A stretch of 64,000 nucleotides of DNA, taken from assembly GCA_963755395.1 (NCBI GenBank), contig CAVWJJ010000002.1:1674001-1738000 (forward strand). The letters are read 5' to 3'. The stretch is from DAHVFK01 sp963755395. Lineage in GTDB: Bacteria > Pseudomonadota > Gammaproteobacteria > Burkholderiales > SG8-39. The notes beneath the pieces were generated by a model that worked only from the letters and a program-made list of their open reading frames with translations, made no database searches and was not told where the DNA came from. The first letter of the stretch is position 1. Every line of letters starts with the position of its first letter. Positions 57,824-64,000 of the stretch are shown here, one piece after another. The position numbers and the translations under genes were made by a program.

Positions 57824-58312
57824 ATGCCGGCAAGAATCTGGTTACCCCTGGCCATCCTGCTTGCGCTCGCGAGCGCGGCCGCGCGCGCTGATCCGCGCGA
57901 CGGTGTCGAGCGCTACGATGTGAACCACGACGGCTACGTGTCGTTCGACGAATGGCGCAGCATGGGTGGCGAGCCGAGCGTGTTCCGCGACGCCGACGCC
58001 GATCGCGACGGACGCCTTCGCGGCGACGAGCTCGACAAGGCGCGGGCGCGCGACGAGCGCCTCAAGGCGGGCGAAACAGCCGGCGACGCCTGGGTCAGTG
58101 CCAAGGTGACCGCGGCGCTCCTCATGGACAGGGAACTGACCATCTCGGACATGCGGGTCATCACACGCGACGGCCAGGTGCGCCTCTCGGGCGTGGTTCG
58201 GCGCGACGACGAGGCTCAGGCTGCCGAGCGCGTCGCGTGGCGCGTGGAGGGCGTGCGCGCAGTCGTCAATTCGCTCTCGGTCCGTCCCTCGCTTTCGGCG
58301 CGGACCCGCTAG
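57824..58312 (+). CDS. Exported EF-hand plus BON-domain protein
   Basis: A 162-residue periplasmic protein. After a signal peptide (residues 1-22) come two EF-hand loops, DVNHDGYVSFDE (32-43) and D58-x-D60-x-D62-G-x-L/x-x-x-x-E69, followed by a BON domain (about 88-152; VSAKVTAALLMDRELTISDMRV, GQVRLSGVV). BON domains bind membranes or each other in envelope proteins such as OsmY. The combination with Ca-binding loops suggests calcium-responsive envelope stability, an inference. The ATG at 57824 is preferred over 57767 because the signal peptide is then of normal length. It stands alone. Confidence 0.8.
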   Translation: MPARIWLPLAILLALASAAARADPRDGVERYDVNHDGYVSFDEWRSMGGEPSVFRDADADRDGRLRGDELDKARARDERLKAGETAGDAWVSAKVTAALLMDRELTISDMRVITRDGQVRLSGVVRRDDEAQAAERVAWRVEGVRAVVNSLSVRPSLSARTR

Positions 58313-58388
58313 CGGCGCTGCGAATCGGCTCGCAACGGCGCTCCGCGGAGCGGTACACTTCGGGGCTCATCTCCGGAGGGACCCGCCC

Positions 58389-59162
58389 ATGGATCTGAGC
58401 GAAAAACTGCTGCGCCTGAAGCCCGAGGCCATAAGCACCGAGGAATGGCAGATCCGCCTCGAGCTCGCCGCGCTCTACCGCGCCTTCGACTGGTTCGGCT
58501 GGACCGAACTGATCTTCAACCATATCACCGCGCGGGTGCCGGGCTCGGACCACCATTACCTCATCAACCCTTACGGCCTCTGGTACAGCGAAGTCACCGC
58601 GACCAACCTGGTCAAGGTCGACGCCAAGGGCGACACGATCGACGGCACGAAGGCGCCAGTCAACAAGGCGGGCTTCGTCATCCACAGCGCGATCCACGCC
58701 GCGCGCGATGATGCCCACTGCATCATCCACACCCACACCACCGCGGGCAGCGCGGTGGCCTGCAAGAAGGCGGGCCTGCGCTACGACAACTTCTACAGCG
58801 CGCTGCTCTACGGGCAGGTCGGCTACCATGATTTCGAGGGCGTCACCACCGACGTCGCCGAGCAGCCGCGCCTGGTGAGGAGCCTGGGCGACAAACCGAT
58901 CCTGATCCTGCGCAACCACGGCCTGCTGGTCGCCTGCCCGGGCATACCCCTGGCGTTCCGCACCTACTGGGCGCTGCAGCGCGCCTGCGAGATCCAGGCC
59001 GCCTGCGACGCCATGCAGGGCGAAAATCTGCCTGTCGCGCAGGCGGTGCTCGAAACCAACCCGGCGCGCAACGCGGCGGTCGTCGACGGTCCGCGCCCAG
59101 GCGGGCTCGAGTTCGACGCCCTGCTGCGGCGCGCCGGCATCCACTACGAAGATCTGGTCTGA
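58389..59162 (+). CDS. Class II aldolase/adducin family protein
   Basis: A 257-residue zinc-dependent fold. The features are FNHITARVPGSDHHYLINPYGLWYSEV, IHSAIHAARDDAHCIIHTHT with the metal HxH (HTH) and LRNHGLLV with the third His. These proteins cleave sugar phosphates or act as decarboxylases. The ATG at 58389 follows CCGGAGGG. It is the first gene of a four-gene operon that ends with a class III aminotransferase. The substrate is unknown. Confidence 0.88.
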   Translation: MDLSEKLLRLKPEAISTEEWQIRLELAALYRAFDWFGWTELIFNHITARVPGSDHHYLINPYGLWYSEVTATNLVKVDAKGDTIDGTKAPVNKAGFVIHSAIHAARDDAHCIIHTHTTAGSAVACKKAGLRYDNFYSALLYGQVGYHDFEGVTTDVAEQPRLVRSLGDKPILILRNHGLLVACPGIPLAFRTYWALQRACEIQAACDAMQGENLPVAQAVLETNPARNAAVVDGPRPGGLEFDALLRRAGIHYEDLV

Positions 59163-59181
59163 CCCAACCGAAGGAGAGAGC

Positions 59182-59571
59182 ATGGACAAACGCCCCCACA
59201 AGGAACGCTTCGACGCAGGCCTGAAGACCCGGCGCGAGGTGCTCGGCGCGCAGTACGTGGACAAGGCAATGGCCGGAACCGACGATTTCAGCGCGCCGTT
59301 CGTCGAGCTGCTCAACACCTACTGCTGGAACGACGTCTGGAACCGCCCCGGGCTGGACCGCAAGACGCGCTCGATGCTCAACCTGGCAATGCTCTCGGCG
59401 CTCGGCAAGGAGCACGAGCTCAAGCTGCACCTGAACGGCGCGCTCAACAACGGCCTGACCAAGGAGCAGATCCGCGAGGTGCTGCTGCAAGTGGCGATCT
59501 ACTGCGGCGTGCCGGCGGCCGTGGTGGCGTTCCGCTGCGCCAAGGAAGTCTTCAAGGACCGCGCAGTGTGA
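59182..59571 (+). CDS. Carboxymuconolactone decarboxylase family protein (PcaC-like)
   Basis: A 129-residue protein close to gamma-carboxymuconolactone decarboxylase: FDAGLKTRREVLGAQYVDKA, NTYCWNDVWNRPGLDRKTRS and REVLLQVAIYCGVPAAVVAF. The Glu/Cys/His pattern of the AhpD-like redox group is not present. PcaC acts in the protocatechuate branch of the beta-ketoadipate pathway, but no other pca gene is near, so another lactone may be its substrate. It follows the aldolase gene by 19 bases. Confidence 0.88.
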   Translation: MDKRPHKERFDAGLKTRREVLGAQYVDKAMAGTDDFSAPFVELLNTYCWNDVWNRPGLDRKTRSMLNLAMLSALGKEHELKLHLNGALNNGLTKEQIREVLLQVAIYCGVPAAVVAFRCAKEVFKDRAV

Positions 59572-60410
59572 TCCCGGTCCGCACCGTCGCCTTCGTCGGC
59601 CTGGGCCAGATGGGCCGGCCGATGGCCGCCAACCTCGAGCGGGCCGGCTTCACGCTGCGCAGCTACGATCTGAAGGGCGGCGGCAACTGCGCTTCGGCCG
59701 CCGAGGCGGCCGTCGGGGCAGAGGTATTCCTCACCATGCTGCCCGACGGCAAGGCGGTGCGCGAGTGTGTGCGCGGCGCCCGGCTGCCGAAGGGCATGCT
59801 GGTGCTCGACATGAGCTCCTCGGACCCGGTCGGCACGCGCTCGCTGGGCGAGGAACTCGCCGCCCGGGGCATCGGCCTGGTCGATGCCCCCGTGTCGGGC
59901 GGGGTAAAGAAGGCGCTCGACGCCACGCTCGCGATCATGGCCGGCGGCGACGCGGCGCAGATCGAGCGCGTGCGGCCGCTGCTGGAGAAGATGGGCGGCC
60001 GCATCTTCCTCACCGGGCCGCTCGGCAGCGGGCACGCGATGAAGGCGCTCAACAACTACGTCTCCGCCGCCGGCATGATCGCCACCGCCGAGGCGCTGGT
60101 GGCCGGGGCGCGCTTCGGGCTCGACCCGGCGGTGATGACCGATATCCTCAACGCCTCGAGCGGGCGCAACAACACCACCGAGCTCAAGGTGAAGCAGTTC
60201 ATGCTTTGCGGGACTTTCGCCTCGGGCTTCTCGGCCGCGCTGATGGTCAAGGACGTCGCCACCGCCGCGGACCTGGCCGAGGCGGTAGGCGCGAGCGCCG
60301 AGTTTGCGCACCTTTGCACCGAAATCTGGCGCCAGGCAGCGCAAGCGCTCGGCCCCGGCTCCGACCACACCGCGATCTACGACTTCGTCGCCAAGCGGGT
60401 CAAGCCCTGA
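59568..60410 (+). CDS. NAD(P)-dependent 3-hydroxyisobutyrate-dehydrogenase-like oxidoreductase
   Basis: A 280-residue beta-hydroxyacid dehydrogenase. The Rossmann motif is GLGQMGRPMAANL near the start, the substrate motif is VDAPVSGGVKKALDATLAIMAGG, and the catalytic Lys is in GHAMKALNN. Relatives include L-threonate dehydrogenase (LtnD) and tartronate semialdehyde reductase. The GTG at 59568 overlaps the PcaC-like stop by four bases. The paired class II aldolase recalls threonate/erythronate catabolism, but the kinase of that pathway is missing. Confidence 0.88.
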   Translation: MIPVRTVAFVGLGQMGRPMAANLERAGFTLRSYDLKGGGNCASAAEAAVGAEVFLTMLPDGKAVRECVRGARLPKGMLVLDMSSSDPVGTRSLGEELAARGIGLVDAPVSGGVKKALDATLAIMAGGDAAQIERVRPLLEKMGGRIFLTGPLGSGHAMKALNNYVSAAGMIATAEALVAGARFGLDPAVMTDILNASSGRNNTTELKVKQFMLCGTFASGFSAALMVKDVATAADLAEAVGASAEFAHLCTEIWRQAAQALGPGSDHTAIYDFVAKRVKP

Positions 60411-61735
60411 GCCACATCCTGCATCGCCAGTTGCGCGGGACGCTGCCGGTCGCGGCCGGCGGGCACGGTATCGCCGTCGTCGACAGCCAAGGCAAGGAAT
60501 ACCTCGACGCTTCTGGCGGCGCCGCGGTGTCCTGTCTCGGGCACGGCCACCCCGAAATCCTGCGCGCGATGCACGAGCAGATCGAAAAGATCGCCTACGC
60601 GCATACGAGCTTCTTCACCACCGAGATCGCCGAGGCGCTGGCCGACCACCTGATCGCGCGTGCGCCGCAGGGCATGTCGCACGTCTATCTCGTCTCGGGC
60701 GGCTCCGAAGCGGTCGAAGCGGCGCTCAAGCTCGCGCGCCAGTACTTCGTCGAGATCGGCGAGCCGCAGCGTTGTCACTTCATCGGCCGGCGTCAGAGCT
60801 ACCACGGCAACACGCTCGGCGCGCTCGCGGTCGGGGGCAACGAATGGCGCCGGCGCCAGTTCGCGCCGCTGCTGATCGACGTCACGCACGTGGCGCCGTG
60901 CTACGAGTACCGCGACCGCCGGCCCGACGAGTCGCCCGAGGCCTACGGCGAGCGCCTGGCGCGCGAGCTGGAGGACACGGTCGAGCGCCTCGGCCCGCGC
61001 AACGTTATCGGCTTCGTGGTCGAGACCGTCGGCGGTGCGACCTCCGGCGCGCTGCCGCCGGTGCCCGGCTATTTCCGCCGCGTGCGCGAGATCTGCGACC
61101 GCCACGGAATCCTGCTGATCGCCGACGAGGTGATGTGCGGCATGGGCCGCACCGGCACCCTGCACGCGGTCGAGCAGGAGGGCATCGCGCCGGACCTGAT
61201 GGCGATCGCCAAGGGCCTGGGCGGCGGCTACCAGCCGATCGGTGCGCTGCTGGTGCAGGGACGCATCATCGAGGCGCTGGCGAAGGGCAGCGGCTTCTTC
61301 CAGCACGGCCACACCTACATCGGCCATCCCGTGGCCTGCGCGGCGGCGCTCGCGGTGCAGAAAGTGATCGAGCGCGACCGCCTGCTCGAGGCGGTGCGCG
61401 CGCTCGGCCTGCGCCTGCGCGAGCGGCTGCAGATCGCCTTCGGCGAGCACCCCCACGTCGGCGACATCCGCGGCCGCGGCCTGTTCATGGCGATCGAGCT
61501 GGTGGCGGACCGGGCTACCAAAATGCCGTTCGACCCGGCGCGGCGCCTGCACGCCAGGATCAAGTCGCAGGCGATGGCGCACGGGCTGATGGTCTACCCG
61601 ATGGGCGGCACGATCGACGGACGCGCCGGCGACCACGTGCTGCTCGCGCCGCCGTTCATCTGCACGCCGGCCGAAATCGACGAGATCGTGCACCGGCTCG
61701 GCGCCGCGGTGGACGCCGCGCTGGCACAGGGCTAG
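60407..61735 (+). CDS. Class III aminotransferase, start probably CTG
   Basis: A 442-residue PLP aminotransferase of the omega-amino-acid/aspartate-aminotransferase-family group. Motifs: LDASGGAAVSCLGHGHPE, SGGSEAVEAALKLARQ, RQSYHGNTLGALAVGG, ADEVMCGMGRTG and the PLP lysine in AIAKGLGGGYQPIG. Homologous N-termini begin M-S-H-x-x-H-R; here the codon in that place is CTG (60407-60409) overlapping the previous TGA by four bases in the manner of ATGA. No ATG, GTG or TTG is better placed; a TTG at 60431 is the fallback. It is last in the aldolase operon. Confidence 0.87.
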   Translation: MSHILHRQLRGTLPVAAGGHGIAVVDSQGKEYLDASGGAAVSCLGHGHPEILRAMHEQIEKIAYAHTSFFTTEIAEALADHLIARAPQGMSHVYLVSGGSEAVEAALKLARQYFVEIGEPQRCHFIGRRQSYHGNTLGALAVGGNEWRRRQFAPLLIDVTHVAPCYEYRDRRPDESPEAYGERLARELEDTVERLGPRNVIGFVVETVGGATSGALPPVPGYFRRVREICDRHGILLIADEVMCGMGRTGTLHAVEQEGIAPDLMAIAKGLGGGYQPIGALLVQGRIIEALAKGSGFFQHGHTYIGHPVACAAALAVQKVIERDRLLEAVRALGLRLRERLQIAFGEHPHVGDIRGRGLFMAIELVADRATKMPFDPARRLHARIKSQAMAHGLMVYPMGGTIDGRAGDHVLLAPPFICTPAEIDEIVHRLGAAVDAALAQG

Positions 61736-61745
61736 GCGCCGCCGG

Positions 61746-64000
61746 CTAGGAGCGGGCCGAAATGTTGCGCAGCTCGCGCATGGCGACCGATGCCATGGCG
61801 AGGTCGAGCGCGCCCTGCGCCCTCAGGTCGGCGAGCACCTGTCGGAAGCGCTCTAGCAGCGCGCGGTTGCCCTGCTCCCAGGCGTCGATTGCCTGCGCGG
61901 CGTTCCCCTTGCCGACCGCGCCGCGCAACGCGTCCGCGGTCAGCTGGCGCTGCATGCTCGCGAGGTCATCGCGCAGCGCCGCCTTGGCCAGCGCCTGCCA
62001 GTGGCTCTCGGCGGCGAGGTCCGCCACGCGCGCGCGCAGCCACGGGAACTCGAGCCTCCCGCCGAGCGCGAAATAGGCGGCCGCCACGTCCTCGACCGTG
62101 CGCCCGAGCGCCTCTGCGACCTCGACCAGGTCGGGGGCCGCGGCCAGCGCGTCGAAGCCCGCCACCTGCGCCGCGAGCGCCGCCGGCACCCCCGCCTCGG
62201 CGAAGCCGGCGCGGGTCTTCTCCCAGGCTTCGCGCTCGGGCTCGGAGAGCACGACCGGCAGCAGCGCGGCGAGCGCCTCGACGCCGGGACGGAAATGCGC
62301 GATCGCCCGCGCGACGTCGGCCAGGTGCCTGCGATTTCGCAGCAGCCAGAGCGTGGCGCGCACGAGCAGGCGCCCCGACTCGAGCAGCATGGCGCCCTGC
62401 TTGCGGTCGGGCACCCTGACGTCGAGCGCTTCGCTGGCCTGCCAGTACGCCACCATGCCATAGGCCTCGCGCGCCACCATGTAGGCGCGCACCACCTCCG
62501 GGCTGCCCGCGCCGGTTTCCTCGCGCATGCGATGCACGAAGGTGCTGCCGACGCGGTTGAGCATGCTGTTGGTGACATAGGTGGCGATGATTTCGCGCCG
62601 CAGCGGATGCGCCCGGATATGGCGCTCGAAGCGCGCGCGCAAGGGCTGGGGAAAATAGCGCTCCAGCGCCCCGGCGATGGTCGGCTCCTCCGGAACGTCG
62701 GAGGCCAGCAGTTCCTCGTAGAGCGCCATCTTCGAGTAGGCCAGCAGCACTGCGCGCTCGGGCGCCGCCAGGCCGATGCGCTTCGACCTGCGCTCGGCGA
62801 GCTCGGCCTCCGAGGGAAGGAACTCGATCCGCGCGCTTGAGTCGCCCCGAGGTCTCGAGCGCATGGATGAAGCGCGCCTGCTGGTCGAGCAGCTGCGGCG
62901 CCACCAGCCCGGCCACCGACAGGCTCTGGGTCTGGAAGGTATTGTCGCGCAGCACCAGCGCCGCGACCTCGTCGGTCATCTCGGCCAGCAAGCTGTTCCT
63001 CTGCTTGAGCGTCAGCTCGCCTTCGCGCACCGCGGCGTCGAGCAGGATCTTGATGTTGACCTCGTGGTCGGAGCAGTCGACGCCGGCCGAGTTGTCTATC
63101 GCGTCGGTGTTGACGCGCCCGCCGGCGAGCGCGTACTCGATGCGCCCGAGCTGGGTCAGGCCGAGGTTGCCGCCTTCGGCGATCACCTTGCAGCGCAGCT
63201 CGGCGCCGTCGACCCGCAAGGCGTCGTTGGCCCGGTCCCCGACCTGGGCGTGGCTCTCGCGGCGCGACTTGACGTAGGTGCCGATGCCGCCGTTGTACAG
63301 CAGGTCCACCGGCGCCTTCAGGATCGCGCTTACCAGCTCGTTCGGCGCGAGCGAGGCCGCCTCGATGCCGAGCGCGCGGCGCGCCTCGGCCGAGAGGCGG
63401 ATCGACTTGGCGCTGCGCGGCCAGACGCCGCCGCCCTTGGAGATCAGCTTGGGGTCGTAGTCGGCCCAGGACGAGCGCGGCAGCGCGAACAGGCGCTCGC
63501 GCTCGCGGAAGCTCGCCGCGGGGTCCGGATCGGGGTCGATGTAGATATGGCGGTGGTCGAACGCGGCCACCAGCCTGATATGGCGCGACAGCAGCATGCC
63601 GTTGCCGAACACGTCGCCCGACATGTCGCCGATGCCGGCCACGCTGAACGGCTGCGACTGGGTATCGATGCCCAGCTCGCGGAAGTGGCGCTTGACCGAC
63701 TCCCAGGCGCCGCGCGCGGTGATCCCCATCTTCTTGTGATCGTAGCCGGCCGAGCCGCCCGAGGCGAAGGCGTCGCCGAGCCAGAAACCGTACTCGGCGG
63801 CGACGCCGTTGGCGATGTCGGAGAAGCTCGCCGTGCCCTTGTCGGCGGCGACCACCAGGTAGGGGTCGTCGCCGTCGTGGCGCACCACGTCCGGCGGCGG
63901 GACCGGCTTGCCGTCGACCAGGTTGTCGGTCAGGTCGAGCAGGCCGCGCAGGAAGGTCTGGTAGCACTCGATGCCTTCCTTCAGCAGCGCCTCGCGCTCG
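61746..64000 (-). CDS. gdhB: NAD-specific glutamate dehydrogenase, large (GDH-180) type, 3' part with one frameshift
   Basis: The C-terminal half (about 750 codons) of the approximately 1600-residue NAD-dependent glutamate dehydrogenase; the start lies beyond the window. Features are DPYLVVAADKGTASFSD, GIGDMSGDVFGNGMLLS, KVIAEGGNLGLTQLGRIEY and the helical C-terminus ending in RNISARS. There is one frame change near 62835, where the reading moves between LETSGRL and RIEFLPSEAEL. As both sides are highly conserved, a one- or two-base error or a recent mutation is likely. It converges with the aminotransferase operon (10 bases). It deaminates glutamate to 2-oxoglutarate in catabolism. Confidence 0.9.

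Overview
The window is a GC-rich chromosomal segment of a betaproteobacterium. The main evidence is the block fabG-fabD-fabH-plsX-rpmF-yceD, with maf, sppA, rluC and rne beside it, an order I know from Burkholderiales and relatives. The ABC, TRAP and AsmA genes fit this. Three near-perfect FNR/ANR-type boxes suggest a facultative lifestyle with a low-oxygen response. No genus can be named from the sequence alone.

Layout. 1-9.5 kb: fatty-acid and phospholipid synthesis genes, L32, YceD, Maf, a tetrapyrrole-type methylase, a periplasmic DsrE-like protein, SppA, a Rieske protein, a HAD phosphatase and RluC. 9.5-18.2 kb: rne with a structured leader, a GNAT protein, a low-molecular-weight phosphatase, uvrB, an aromatic/aspartate aminotransferase and an AsmA-like protein. 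rne and uvrB carry many single-base frameshifts while their neighbours are intact, which looks like local sequence error.

18.26-25.96 kb: a decayed genomic island in tRNA-Asn, bounded by a 47-bp direct repeat of the tRNA 3' end. It holds an integrase stump, IS3 and ROK-kinase remnants, a membrane acyltransferase, a beta-propeller lipoprotein, a small Cys-rich protein and a serine-acetyltransferase-like protein. It also holds a duplicated, mutually inverted cassette: a 91/92-residue membrane protein flanked on both sides by a short Trp/Cys-rich peptide module. I do not recognise this cassette, and it is the best candidate here for something undescribed.

26.0-33.3 kb: a probable operon of a CopD-like membrane protein, the two aconitase-X subunits, a Lin0512 protein and an AlkB-type hydroxylase, then an MFS transporter, a LysR regulator and a MaoC protein. 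33.3-40.7 kb: an ABC sugar-type importer operon with two binding proteins and two permease pairs around one ATPase. 41-43.8 kb: a TRAP transporter whose binding-protein gene has an in-frame amber codon.

44.3-53.3 kb: a GH15 glucoamylase-like gene, the glycogen operon glgC-glgP-glgA, and a solitary GroEL paralogue with an altered ATPase residue. 53.4-57.7 kb: nicotinamidase and nicotinate phosphoribosyltransferase (NAD salvage), a fatty-acid hydroxylase and PolX. 57.8-64 kb: an EF-hand/BON protein, a four-gene catabolic-looking operon (class II aldolase, PcaC-like, 3-hydroxyisobutyrate-dehydrogenase-like, class III aminotransferase), and the 3' part of a large NAD-glutamate dehydrogenase that runs off the window.
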